Shown here piece after piece: positions 48,860-58,808 of a stretch of 64,000 nucleotides of DNA. How positions within the stretch are numbered: the stretch's first letter is position 1; every line of letters starts with the position of its first letter. Below the pieces are notes generated by a model. It did no database searches, was not told the DNA's origin, and saw only the letters and a program-made list of their open reading frames with translations. The DNA is from Williamsia muralis (lineage in GTDB: Bacteria > Actinomycetota > Actinomycetes > Mycobacteriales > Mycobacteriaceae): contig NZ_PEBD01000010.1 of the NCBI RefSeq assembly GCF_002735905.1, positions 868,001-932,000 on the forward strand, written 5' to 3'. The position numbers and the translations under genes were made by a program.

Positions 48860-50022
48860 CGAACTCATGGGAATCGAAGGTTCCGCGCTGGGTTCGTGAA
48901 AATGAACCGCGTTGGGTTCTTGAAAGGTCGCATCAGTCATACCGACCTGACACTAAGGTTCGAAGAAGATGTAAGGTTGTCTACCTCTTAGATGGTCCGC
49001 TCTTTCCGATTGGCGACGGAGGTAGTCACGTCAAGAACGGGATCATATCTGCCCTGGGCAGGTCCGATTTCGAGATCATGGCTGTTGCAGCACTCTGGCC
49101 CTTTATGGACGAGAACCATTTTCGCGATCTTGGTATCGAAATACTGTGGGCGTCGCCGGATCAGTACTTTAGCGATGAATGGCTAGGTTCGATTCTAAAT
49201 GAGTTGGGCTGCGAGCTCGTTTTCGGCGACAGTATTGAGACCTTGGAGCGACTCGATAGGACTGTCGGTACACCGAAAATTGCAGCGTTCTTCCTAGACG
49301 ATTTCGCCGAGACATCGAAGATGCGCGGTGACAGTGAAACCCAGGCTGTAACTATACGTCGACTTCAGGGCCGTCTGCTAAGGGAAGCGCCGGTCGTCTT
49401 GCTGAGGGGAAACGGAATGGAGTTGAGCGCCAGAAATTCGGACGGTCTTATTACTCATGTGACTTATGGAGTCTCCCGCTTTCGTCAAATAGACGTCTGT
49501 CAAAGCGGCCCAATTTTGTACCTGGGAAACTTCTTTTATCCTCCAAATCGATCTGCCCTGCGAAGGGCGGCTATGGCGTGCGAAGGTCTTCGAAAGTTGC
49601 GTGTCGTCGGACCGATTTCATCAGAAGGTGCAAGTTTCCTGCGCAAGCACGGTCAGACCGATATTGTGGGGTGCGTTGACTCAATCGAAGAAGTGGCCGA
49701 TGGTTGTTGCGGCGCCTTGGACCTAGCTCAGAGTGGTTCGGGAACAAGCACGAAGATTCTTACGTACGCAAAGTTGGGGCTGCCGGTAATTTGCACCCCA
49801 TTTGCCTTGCGCGGCATCAACGATTGCCTCGGCGAACTGTGTCGTGTCGTGGAGTCAGAGGATCAGCTGAGTAAATCGATCTGCTCGATTCCGGACGACT
49901 TTGAACTTTCTGTCGTAAACTCAATTGAAGCTCGAAACATCGTGATGACTCGATACGATCTGGATGCAGAGGCTTCCGCTTTGGTAAATAGCCTAACGAA
50001 CTATTTTCGATTGGACGAGTAG
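48844..50022 (+). CDS. Probable glycosyltransferase, GT4/GT-B type
   Basis: A 392-residue protein. After about 45 polar residues, KVVYLLDGPLFPIGDGGSHV resembles the N-terminal glycine-rich loop of GT-B enzymes. The second half has ILYLGNFFYPPN and SGSGTSTKILTYAKLGLPVI, the donor-binding pattern of GT4 glycosyltransferases. The ATG overlaps the sulfotransferase stop by 16 bp, so translation is likely coupled. With a sulfotransferase next to it, a sulfated glycan or glycolipid is a reasonable idea. Overall similarity to well-known enzymes is low, so the family call is from motifs only. Confidence 0.68.
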   Translation: MPNELTNSWESKVPRWVRENEPRWVLERSHQSYRPDTKVRRRCKVVYLLDGPLFPIGDGGSHVKNGIISALGRSDFEIMAVAALWPFMDENHFRDLGIEILWASPDQYFSDEWLGSILNELGCELVFGDSIETLERLDRTVGTPKIAAFFLDDFAETSKMRGDSETQAVTIRRLQGRLLREAPVVLLRGNGMELSARNSDGLITHVTYGVSRFRQIDVCQSGPILYLGNFFYPPNRSALRRAAMACEGLRKLRVVGPISSEGASFLRKHGQTDIVGCVDSIEEVADGCCGALDLAQSGSGTSTKILTYAKLGLPVICTPFALRGINDCLGELCRVVESEDQLSKSICSIPDDFELSVVNSIEARNIVMTRYDLDAEASALVNSLTNYFRLDE

Positions 50023-50594
50023 TGATCATTTGGTTCAATGGATGCCCGGGAGCCGGAAAAACTTCGGCCGCCGAAGTCCTTCACGGACTAACGGGAGTGC
50101 ACACAATTAATCTGGAGAAGATAGGTCGAATGCTTCAGAGGTTCACTGGCGTGGATGACTATCAGTATTCAGCGATTTGGCAGACTATTGCTCGCCGAGC
50201 TCCCGTAAGTATGGCCCGTCTCTTCGGGCACGTGGTCGTCGACATGACCCTACTCGATCCTGGCGTGCGGCTGCGAACTATCGATGTTATCAAAGATGCT
50301 GATGAGAAATTAGTAGAGATATTTCTTCATGCTGATCGAGAGAATTTGTCTAGCCGAATACGAGATAGAGGCGGAGTCAGCGTGGATTGGTGCCTTTCAA
50401 ATCTGGAGCGGTTCATGGCCTATGGAATACCAGCTTGTGCTGAGATCGTGTTGGTTACCGACGATCTTGAGCTCAAAGACATTCGAACAGTCGTCGCGGA
50501 TGCGTGTACCCCTTTGCTTTCCCGATCCGGTTCAGCGAATCTAGCAATACGTCACTCCAGCTTGCAGGAAAGCATTGGAGGATTAAGTGGTTGA
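50022..50594 (+). CDS. Small P-loop NTPase, kinase-like
   Basis: A 190-residue protein with a Walker A motif at its very start (IIWFNGCPGAGKTSAAEVL, Lys at about 13), and a Walker B-like segment VVVDMTLLDPGVR at about 70. HADRENLSSRIRDRGGVS recalls the lid and arginine region of nucleoside or small-molecule kinases. GTG 50022 shares one base with the preceding stop. It overlaps the next gene by 8 bp. A kinase on a sugar, nucleotide or APS is possible (APS kinase would suit the sulfotransferase, but the sequence does not clearly match it). Confidence 0.65.
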   Translation: MIIWFNGCPGAGKTSAAEVLHGLTGVHTINLEKIGRMLQRFTGVDDYQYSAIWQTIARRAPVSMARLFGHVVVDMTLLDPGVRLRTIDVIKDADEKLVEIFLHADRENLSSRIRDRGGVSVDWCLSNLERFMAYGIPACAEIVLVTDDLELKDIRTVVADACTPLLSRSGSANLAIRHSSLQESIGGLSG

Positions 50595-52362
50595 GATTGA
50601 GGGGGGCCCGAAAGGCTATACCCTAATCTGCGGAACTGCCGGTGTGCAACTGAGCAAGACTACTGTCGAGATCGCTACATACCTCGCAAACAAAAACGGA
50701 AGTTCTGAGGTCTCGTACAGCGAGGGCGAAAAAGAAAATCAAAAGAATATTCTGTCGTGGGTCGTCGGCCCGCGACCTGAGGCAATTCGAATATGGAATA
50801 CCAATATCGCAGACTCGGTGCAAAGTCTAGACGAAACGAAACGGTTTCGGTTTATGTCTTGTCATCTGACGCTATTTCAGCATAATCGCAACGTGATGTT
50901 TGCGCCAGCTCTTACGGAATCGTTTAAGTCTGAGCGTCTCGTGCCGAACCGGATCGTGGTGTTAATCGACGATGTTTATGACGTATACAAAAGACTTTCT
51001 GAATCGGGCGAGAATGCACTCTGGTTTGAGGCTGATGCTGAAAAGAGCATGGAAAGGCGTCTCTTGCGTTCCGCTGGTTTTGAGGATGGCACACGTGAGT
51101 TCTCGAACGAAGAACGTCTTCTCAATTTGGGTATTACACGCATAACTGGAATCCAAAGACTGATTGCTTGGCGTCGAAGTGAGATGCAGTTTGCCGAGAA
51201 TCTTGCGGCGCAGCTTGGCGTTGCCGAACTGTATCTGATTGCAGTGAAGCATCCGATGAGTGTGATGGAACAGCTTTTAAACCAGAATCAGCCCCCAGTA
51301 GCAACGTACGTCTCACATCCGATCGCCAGACTGAAACAACAATTCGAGGAAACGGGGGGTGAGGAATGGCCTGATTATGTGCGACGCGTTACCGAACTTC
51401 CAATCCGATTGCTTGAGCATGCTGGAAGCGTGGTTGGCATCTCGCCAACGACGATCGACGAGTCTAGGTTCAAGCCTCCGGAGCGCGAACATGTGCACAT
51501 GAGAACTGGCGGGATGACTAAACGATGGCCGGTTCATACTAACAATCGTCGCATTAATGATTCGAATGCAGTCACGGATGACAAATACGGGTACAGTGAC
51601 GATATTTTCAGTAGCAATGTAGCGATATCCTCGGGCTACGTGCGCACACTAAACGCTATGTTGTCTGACGAAGTTCCTTTCCGTGACCACTACATAATAG
51701 TTCACACTCCTAACCTGTTGCTTTACCAACCGAGGGAGGATGGATTGCCAATCTCTGCGGGAGTTGGCTATGAAGTGGACCATTTCGCTGAGCTTGCGGA
51801 TCACGGATCGTCGCGCAAAATGGTTGCTGTCCACGATATCGCGGACGTTCACAGCATCATGTTCGGTGACGAGCGTTCGGTTGATGTTGGATTGCGAAGA
51901 CTCTCGCTCGGTGACGCCTGTATAGCGATGAATGGCGCTGCAGTAGAAAGTCGCGTTCAGACTATAAATGAGAGGGATGCTGAAGGTATTCTTAAGGGTG
52001 TGGAACCCGTGGACTCATTTCTCGGACGGCCAATCCCGGATGCGGTTTTGGCAAGTATTAAGAATACTGGCTACCATGCACTTGCGTGTTCATATCTATA
52101 TCGAACACTTACCGGACTTGACAGTGTAAGGGATTGGGCGTTGGTGATTATCGCAGATTTGTCCAGCAACGGATATCTACCCTTGGTGGGTGAGTGGTTA
52201 CGGACGGGTCGCACGGCAGACGCGCGTAGACTTTGCGGCACTGGTGCATGCGCAGGGGCGTTAATAAGTGGCCTGTCCGATGTTCGGCAGATGGGTTCAA
52301 TCCCGTTAGAGGATTGGGCGCGGGAGTTTCTTGTGGAAGAAGGTGATCGTCGTGCCCGATGA
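50587..52362 (+). CDS. Uncharacterised 591-residue protein with degenerate P-loop
   Basis: No family recognised. The N-terminus YTLICGTAGVQLSKTTVEIA looks like a nucleotide-binding loop lacking the canonical glycine before Lys-Thr. RIVVLIDDVYDVYKRL at about 120-135 resembles a Walker B strand. The middle has TYVSHPIARLKQQF and, after a helix, VVGISPTTIDESRF, reminiscent of enzymes that handle nucleotides, but I cannot name one. The C-terminal third is helical (SYLYRTLTGLDSVRDWALVI). It overlaps the kinase-like gene by 8 bp and the membrane-protein gene by 11 bp. Base composition and codon use are unlike the surrounding core genes. Confidence 0.6.
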   Translation: MVEIEGGPKGYTLICGTAGVQLSKTTVEIATYLANKNGSSEVSYSEGEKENQKNILSWVVGPRPEAIRIWNTNIADSVQSLDETKRFRFMSCHLTLFQHNRNVMFAPALTESFKSERLVPNRIVVLIDDVYDVYKRLSESGENALWFEADAEKSMERRLLRSAGFEDGTREFSNEERLLNLGITRITGIQRLIAWRRSEMQFAENLAAQLGVAELYLIAVKHPMSVMEQLLNQNQPPVATYVSHPIARLKQQFEETGGEEWPDYVRRVTELPIRLLEHAGSVVGISPTTIDESRFKPPEREHVHMRTGGMTKRWPVHTNNRRINDSNAVTDDKYGYSDDIFSSNVAISSGYVRTLNAMLSDEVPFRDHYIIVHTPNLLLYQPREDGLPISAGVGYEVDHFAELADHGSSRKMVAVHDIADVHSIMFGDERSVDVGLRRLSLGDACIAMNGAAVESRVQTINERDAEGILKGVEPVDSFLGRPIPDAVLASIKNTGYHALACSYLYRTLTGLDSVRDWALVIIADLSSNGYLPLVGEWLRTGRTADARRLCGTGACAGALISGLSDVRQMGSIPLEDWAREFLVEEGDRRAR

Positions 52363-52822
52363 CAGTGCAGACGGTGAAGGTGGCAGGCTTGCAGAAGGAT
52401 TAGAGCATGCGTGGGCCTGGTTCTCTGTCCACGCAACTCAGCGTATGCAGCTCGTCAATTATTTCATTGTGGCATGTGCATTTCTGGTCGCCGGGGTAAT
52501 TGCCTCGGTCGGTGCCGATGTGCCTGTCGGAGGCTGCATTGTGTCGTTGTTTGGAGTCTTTACTGTCGATAGATTTTGGGATTTGGAGAAAAGGACGAGA
52601 TCGTTGGTGCGTATTGGTCGTTCAGCGCTAATCGAATTGCAGCATCGCCTGGCGTCCGACTGTGCGATTCCCGCGCTGGAATTGGCAGCTCTCGCCGAGG
52701 CTGACACTGCAAACTCAGGGCACTACTCACGGTCCATTTCGTCGCTCTATGCTGGAATGGCTCTGCTTTTTGGGTCTTTAGCATTTCTGTGCGCCGTCTT
52801 AGCCGCCATGCAGATCCTATGA
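52352..52822 (+). CDS. Small membrane protein, three predicted helices
   Basis: About 156 residues. Helices are YFIVACAFLVAGVIASV, VGGCIVSLFGVFTVDRF and, near the C-terminus, LYAGMALLFGSLAFLCAVLA, with a polar helical segment of about 60 residues between the second and third. The two-helix start followed by a long polar helix recalls SLATT-like effectors, which is a loose resemblance. GTG 52352 is taken with GAAGG upstream; GTG 52343 and TTG 52331 are alternatives. Last gene of the five-gene operon. Confidence 0.6.
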   Translation: MPDDSADGEGGRLAEGLEHAWAWFSVHATQRMQLVNYFIVACAFLVAGVIASVGADVPVGGCIVSLFGVFTVDRFWDLEKRTRSLVRIGRSALIELQHRLASDCAIPALELAALAEADTANSGHYSRSISSLYAGMALLFGSLAFLCAVLAAMQIL

Positions 52823-53002
52823 GACCTGCAACTTGCGGTATTCTCGTTGAATGCACGAGATTTCCGTGGATGCTGTGACGGCGTCAAAATTGTGCGAGAA
52901 CAAGCCCATCGAGTCCGTTGCCGAAGTAGCTTGTTCTGGGCGACCAGCTTGTCATAGCGGGTATGCCCTCGGGGCCGCTGTAGGGACGAATGTGGTTGAA
53001 GG

Positions 53003-55640
53003 TCACGTGCGAGTGGGCGCAACGACTTCCTCGGCCGAGAGCGGGGAAGACCGGTGGAAGCTCAGGCACATCGGGGTGTTCGCCTTCTGGAACGGTGCGC
53101 CATCGGGGGCTGCGTAGAATTCTTCGGTACCCAGGCGCCCGATGTCGTTGATCCGGCTGCCTTGGCAGAAGAAATCTCGTTCGCGGCGGTTATCTGAACT
53201 GGCGTGTTGACCCGTCCGAAGAACTGGGTCGAGGCGGTGCCGACGATCTTGGCATCGATGTCCTTGGGTGCCTGCGTCGCGAACACCAATCCCGATCCGT
53301 ATTCTCGCGCCTGCGCGCTAGGCCAACGGTGGTCGCGTACACTGTCACTCGTCCCGACGGGACCAGGTCTGGGCTTCATCCATGACGAAGAGTGCACCGC
53401 GAGGTCGATCGCCGGGTGGGTTCTTCTTGATCCAGGTGAACAGGGCAAGCTCGAGCTCGTACACGAATCCTCGCTGACTGCCTTCGGCGGGCAGCCTGAT
53501 CAGGCTGACCACCGAGATCCGGGCCGTTTTGCCGGCCGTCGGAGTAAGCAGGACCGATGGGTCGACAGGTGTTCCTCCGCCGCCCAGCATCGTGTAGATG
53601 ATCATCGCGGCCTTGAGGTTCTCCGCCAGGATGCACGCGGGCTTTTCGGTGTCGGTCAGTCCACTCATGTCATCCGTCATCTCTGACAGGAGGGCGACGT
53701 ATCTGGCGATTGACCCGCCGCCTTCTCGGCTATACAGCGCTATGGATCGTATGAGGATGGCTGCTTGCGGAGCCGCTTTCGGGCCGCTGACCCTACGCAG
53801 GTTTGAGCGCGGACACTCCGGCGCGACGGCCAGATCGAACTCGTCCGGGTTTTCTTGGACGGCCGCAGAATCGGGAGAGGCTGAAAGCTCAACGGGCGCC
53901 ACCGCTAAGTCCCGCCGTCCAGATCACGGCCTCGACGTTCGCGAAATAGTCGACTGCCTTCGCGGCATCGTCGCCGGACCATGCTGGCGGCGGGTCGCGC
54001 CAGGCGGTTCCGAGCTTCGAGCAGGTCGTTGTTGGGATCGAGGATGATCGCGGAAACGCCTTGCGGTGCTCATCCTTCGATCAGCCGCCAGATCATCACC
54101 GTCTTTGCCCGAGCCGGAGCCGGCGAGGATCGCTGTGTGCTTGCGCAAGGCCTCGAACTCGACAGTGGCCTCGCGGACTTCGCGACACCGAGCCGGATGG
54201 TGGTCGATACGGTGGTTTGGGGTGAAACCGCGGGAGCTGGCTCGTCGACGGGTGGGACGACCGGGGTTTCGGCGGTGGTCTCCGCGGACACCACCGGCGT
54301 CGTGAAGCAACGTCCTTCTGGTTCCGAGGCGACTGGCTCGGGTTCGGGATTTTGGCGTTGATTCCCGCTGTTCCGAGCGAACTGGTCAGCAGGTCGACGT
54401 CGTGGGCCGGTTGTCGACCGTGCAGCCAGGTGTCGCGTCCGGCCGGCGTCTTCTTCAGCATTCTTTGAGCGCAATGTTTCGCGATGTCGGATGCCGAGAA
54501 CCTGGCCGCCTTCAGCCAGGTCGGAGACCACGTCCGCGGTCTTCGGTCCGCCGGGCCATTCGACGTTCCGCAGTATGAAGAGCTGACGCCGGGACGCGGT
54601 CATCGCCAGACCCGCGTCAATGGTCGCGTTGCGTAGACGCGATTCGACGGCTCCGGCATGGGTGGCCGAGATGGCCCGGAACGCCCAGTACTGTTCGTCG
54701 TCGATCTGGGAATCGAGGGTTTGGCGGAGCCAAGAGTGAATACAAAACTGGCTGCCGATCGGATCGAGAACGAATTCCGCGCCCGACCCGGATTCGATGA
54801 CCCAGGCCCTGCAGACCTGCACTCAGCAAGGGGGTGGCACGACGGTATCTTCCTTCTTGGGTCGACGGCTGCGGCGGTGAGCGCATCGCTGATGTGGCGT
54901 TGGTAGATGCCGTCGAGGCCTGCGGGCGGTGTCTCGACCTTCGAAGTGGTCGCCTTCGAAGACAACTTGGTCGACTCACTGACGAGGAATTCGAGTTCGG
55001 TGACCTCGTCAGCGCCCAAGTATTCGTTGATGTGCCGGTCGACGTGTTTGATTAGCAGCCTCGCGTTGAGCGTGGCCGCTTCGGCGAAGGCCTCGTCCTC
55101 AATTGGCCAAGTGGGGTAGGGCGGCTTGAAAGCAGCGCCTGCATACGACCGGTGAGGCGCCGTTCGACCAGGTGCCTGCAACTGTGCCGTTGGGAAGGAT
55201 AATGTGCTGCGGAACTGACTGATCCGGAACCGAAGCTCGCTTGTGTCTCAATGATCGTCCATACCGACGGGAGGCAGGACACCACCGTCACCGTTCGCAG
55301 CAGCACCTCGCGCAACGACATCAACCCGTGCGCGACCTGGTCAACCACAAGGCTGGGATTCGATGTTCCGGGTGAAACATCGGTGCGAAATCGATATTGA
55401 GCCTGCATTGTGTCGATCTGATCGATCGCCAAAACGGTGGGCCCACTTGCGGCCAACTACGAATATGCGTGGACGGTCTGATCATGCGGGAGGGCGCGCG
55501 GCGGCAACTGCCACTCAGTTCGTTCGGTGGCGTCGATCTCGCCGATGTTGTTTCTTGAGTTACGCAATTCCTAGATCGTTCAGTTGCGGACTCGGCGCCG
55601 CCGTCAACACCAGCGCGCGCAGCGTGGCGTGGTGACTGCG
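53003..55640 (-). pseudogene. Decayed HerA/DUF87-type ATPase gene
   Basis: Recognisable pieces of one large ATP-binding protein run in order on the minus strand but in changing frames. They are TLRALVLTAAPSPQLNDLG (near 55600), NNIGEIDATERTEWQLPPRA then an in-frame TAG, GPTVLAIDQID (near 55430), PPYPTWPIEDEAFAEA (near 55120), AVESRLRNATIDAGLAM (near 54620), Walker A HTAILAGSGSGK (near 54130, frame broken right after), RISVVSLIRLP and Walker B RGALFVMDEAQTW (near 53390), LVFATQAPKDIDAKIVG (near 53270), and DIGRLGTEEFYAAP to the natural end AEEVVAPTRT (stop at 53003). At least five frameshifts and a stop make function impossible. The family is found in phage-defence and DNA-translocation settings. 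Confidence 0.85.
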
Positions 55641-55846
55641 GATTAATGGCGCTGGCGGGTCTGATCCTGGGTTACTCCTTCCTGGTGGGTTGCTAATCTA
55701 CTGGTTGGTGATCGCCATCGTGGCGATCGCCGACAGCGGTTCGAGTTACTAAAAGCCCGTCCCTGTATTACCTTGTTTAACTATCTAATTCGGAGTCATC
55801 AACTCGATCTCGTCGACTCATTTCGCCCGAGATCGGGTACCGGGAT
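55641..55846. other. Non-coding gap with a hairpin
   Basis: No gene is seen between the pseudogene remnant and the patatin-like gene. GATCGCCA-TCG-TGGCGATC at 55710-55728 is a perfect 8 bp stem with a 3 nt loop. The sequence after it is AT-rich and could hold the promoter of the patatin-like gene, but no clear hexamers stand out. The 180 bp between the membrane-protein gene and the pseudogene end (52823-53002) likewise hold nothing certain. Confidence 0.5.
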
Positions 55847-58804
55847 GTGTCATCATCGCCTACGTCGGTCGTCCATTCGGATCGGGGCATGATGCCAAAC
55901 AAGAAGTCGCGTAGTGAATGGCTGGCCAGCGTCACACCGCCGTTCAGAATCGCCGGTCATCGCGTCGCCGCTGCGGCTGTCGCCGGCGCGCTAGTCGTCG
56001 GTGCGGCCCTGCTTATCTGGAAGATCGATGAAGCGTCGCCGACGGGTATCGTCGCGTACGAGTTCGGTCAGAACCCGATCGATGCAGACGCCGCTCGCAC
56101 TGCGATCGAAGCCGATTGGTGGTTTCTCGCCGGCTATGGCCTTATCTTGCTTGCCTCGACATTGAGTGCACGACTGCTTGCGTTCTCCGATTTCGGTAAA
56201 GGCGTCACATCATTCGGTGTTGCCGCAGCGGTGGTGACGATAGTCGCTGATGTCGCCGAGAACTGCCTGTTGTTAGGCCATGACCGCAATCTCGCGGCAG
56301 TCGCCGCGACCATCAAGTTCGTGGCGCTCATCCCTGCGCTGGTTGTGGCATTGATGTCGGTAGGAGCTGTTCTTCGGCTGTGCAGATCTCGATTCCTGGT
56401 TCGCGGCGGCGGCCTCTGGGGCGACGTCATCGAGCGAGATGCAAGAACGGCGCGTGGTGAAGATGAACTGCGTTGGCACCGGGGATACTGGATCCCCCGC
56501 GAAGGTAGAAAGGCCGGGGCAACCGCAATTTGTCTGTCCGGCGGTGGTATTCGATCGGGGTGCGTGGCAATGGGTGCCATGCAGACCTTCTCGGGCACCA
56601 ATCCCGATCCGAATGGCAAGGATCTTCCCAAGGTGATCGACGAAGTCGACTACATCATCTCAGTCTCGGGCGGTGGCTACAGTGCCGGTGCTCGGCTGTT
56701 GGCCATGCAGAAAAAGGAGGGTGACAGCATGGCACCCTCCAAGCTATCCGACAGATACGCGGCCGGCTCGCCCGAGTTCGAGCACATGCGCAAGCACTCT
56801 AGCTATATCGCTGATACGCCGGCCCAGCTGCTCGACGCGTTGACAAAGGTCGCGAAGAACATGATCTTGTCCCTCGTTGTTCTCTTTGCGCCGGCGGTAG
56901 TGCTGGGTGTGCTCGTCGGTCTTTTCTACGACCAGGTACCGCTGGCGGCGTTTGTTCCGGTTCCAGATGCTTTCCTTGGCGAGACCGACAACAACTTGAT
57001 CGGCGGATGGACCGCGTCCATGGATCCTCCGGCGTCGGGCCTCGTCGACAATTCAGGAGCTGTGTGGCTGGCCGTCGTAGTTCCTGCTGCGCTGGGGATT
57101 GTCATGTTCTCGTTCAGTGTGCTGATCGAAGTCTTTTGGACCAACGAGTGGGCCGAGAGCTGTCGCTACGCCACTCGAAAGGTCGCCATGGCGTGGACAG
57201 CATTCACGCTCCTGATGCTGCTGATCGTCGCTGGTCTGCCAGCCTTGATCCGCGCATGTGCGGCATTGGCGAACGATGACGGCGAAACTGCCTTCGTGCT
57301 GGCCGGTTCCACGGCTTCGGCAGTGGTGGTGCTGAACTACTTCGGGGTCCTCGCCGCGATGGCGTGGAAGAACAAGGCATTCTTCTCGCGGTTTGCTTCG
57401 AAGTTCGGCGCCGGAGGAGTTAAGCCAGGAGCCGCCAAAGCATTGCCACGAGGCGTCTTCCAGCTCATACTCGTTGTCCTGACGCTGGTTGTCTTGGCCG
57501 CGGCCTGGCTGGCGACCGTGGGCGGGGTGGGTGCTGTCATCTTCTATGTTGCTGCGACTAACGGCGATCCGTTGGTGCCAAGAGCTGCCTGGACAACTCT
57601 CCTGGTGGCATTAGTTGCAATCGTGGTGGTTGGTTGCCCCGACGTCACGTCGTTCAGCCTCCATCCGTTTTATCGGCGTCGGCTGGCGCGTGCGTTCGCG
57701 GTGCGACGACGCAACCGCGCCGGTCGGGTCTTCGCGGAGCCCTACCCCGACAAAGAAGGCACTCGCCTCGACGAATACGGGTCTGTCGGGGGGGTCGACA
57801 TTCCTGAGTTCGTATTTGCGGCCGCCGCTACCGTCTCAGGTGAGATGAAGCCCGCGCCCGGCCTGAATGTCGTCTCGTTTGCGCTAGGACACAATTACAT
57901 TGGTGGCCCCGACGTCGGCTGGATGAAAACCGGGAAGCTATTTGAGAAGTCCACCAGCCGGATCAAGCGCGACCTCACTGTGGAGGCGGCTGTCGCGGTC
58001 AGTGGTGCCGCGTTCGCCTCCGCCATGGGGCGGCAGAACAACGGCTACCAGACGCTACTGGCGGTGTCCGGAGCTCGCCTGGGGACGTGGCTGCCAAACC
58101 CGAACTACCTGCGGTTGTCGATGGAGGAGCAGAACCTCCAGGCGTGGTCGTGGCCTCAGGGACTGCCGCGTTTCCGTGGATTCACATACCTGCTTCGGGA
58201 GGTGTTCGGTATCAACCCCGATGCTGGCCGGCTGGTGCAGGTCACTGACGGTGGGCACTATGAGAATTTAGGGCTGGTCGAGGCGCTGCGGCGACGGTGC
58301 ACCCTGATCTACTGCATCGACGGCAGCGGGGACACTCCGCCACGTCTAGGCACCCTGGCCGACGCGTTGCGGCTGGCCAAATACGAACTCGGCGTCGACA
58401 TCGTCTTCGATCACGGTGACGACTTGAACCCGAGCAACCTGGTGCCGGGAAGTGGTACGACCTTCGGGCCCGATGACCAGTTCGAGGCGCTGAACGACCG
58501 CATAACCAAAGGAGCAGTGATCCGCGGGCAGATTTACTATCCCGACGCTGCAGGACTGCCAAAGGACACAGGTGCGACCCTCATCTACGCGAAGGCGGTT
58601 CTGTCGGAGCAGTGCCCGCTTTGGCTGCAGACGTACGCCGGTGCGAACGACATCTTCCCCCATGACAGCACATCCGACCAGTGGTTCAATGAGGGCCAGT
58701 TCGCGGCGTACACGGAACTGGGCCGATTGATCGCCGCCGAGGCGTTGACAGCGGTCCTTTCGGCCTCGGCGGCTCCCTCCGATCAGCAGGACACCGCCTC
58801 ATAG
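55847..58804 (+). CDS. Membrane-embedded patatin-like phospholipase
   Basis: A 985-residue protein that splits a patatin/cytosolic-PLA2-like hydrolase domain around a membrane region. Three to four helices lie before residue 190. The oxyanion motif CLSGGGIRSG is at about 228-237 and the probable nucleophile Ser274 is in ISVSGGGYSAG. Then come about five or six helices (340-620), and the catalytic-dyad Asp801 in VTDGGHYENLGL close to the C-terminus. The domain would act on phospholipid acyl esters at the membrane. GTG 55847 is the longest start; ATG 55889 or 55892 behind GGATCGGGG is also plausible. The long insertion between nucleophile and Asp is unusual. It converges with the C39-like gene, only 4 bp apart. 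Confidence 0.85.
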   Translation: MSSSPTSVVHSDRGMMPNKKSRSEWLASVTPPFRIAGHRVAAAAVAGALVVGAALLIWKIDEASPTGIVAYEFGQNPIDADAARTAIEADWWFLAGYGLILLASTLSARLLAFSDFGKGVTSFGVAAAVVTIVADVAENCLLLGHDRNLAAVAATIKFVALIPALVVALMSVGAVLRLCRSRFLVRGGGLWGDVIERDARTARGEDELRWHRGYWIPREGRKAGATAICLSGGGIRSGCVAMGAMQTFSGTNPDPNGKDLPKVIDEVDYIISVSGGGYSAGARLLAMQKKEGDSMAPSKLSDRYAAGSPEFEHMRKHSSYIADTPAQLLDALTKVAKNMILSLVVLFAPAVVLGVLVGLFYDQVPLAAFVPVPDAFLGETDNNLIGGWTASMDPPASGLVDNSGAVWLAVVVPAALGIVMFSFSVLIEVFWTNEWAESCRYATRKVAMAWTAFTLLMLLIVAGLPALIRACAALANDDGETAFVLAGSTASAVVVLNYFGVLAAMAWKNKAFFSRFASKFGAGGVKPGAAKALPRGVFQLILVVLTLVVLAAAWLATVGGVGAVIFYVAATNGDPLVPRAAWTTLLVALVAIVVVGCPDVTSFSLHPFYRRRLARAFAVRRRNRAGRVFAEPYPDKEGTRLDEYGSVGGVDIPEFVFAAAATVSGEMKPAPGLNVVSFALGHNYIGGPDVGWMKTGKLFEKSTSRIKRDLTVEAAVAVSGAAFASAMGRQNNGYQTLLAVSGARLGTWLPNPNYLRLSMEEQNLQAWSWPQGLPRFRGFTYLLREVFGINPDAGRLVQVTDGGHYENLGLVEALRRRCTLIYCIDGSGDTPPRLGTLADALRLAKYELGVDIVFDHGDDLNPSNLVPGSGTTFGPDDQFEALNDRITKGAVIRGQIYYPDAAGLPKDTGATLIYAKAVLSEQCPLWLQTYAGANDIFPHDSTSDQWFNEGQFAAYTELGRLIAAEALTAVLSASAAPSDQQDTAS

Positions 58805-58808
58805 TGAT

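Noticed and set aside
52823-53002. Transposase remnant (RGHTRYDKLV on the minus strand)
   Set aside because: The short match to an IS5-like C-terminus is not supported by further motifs or terminal repeats, so I do not call it.
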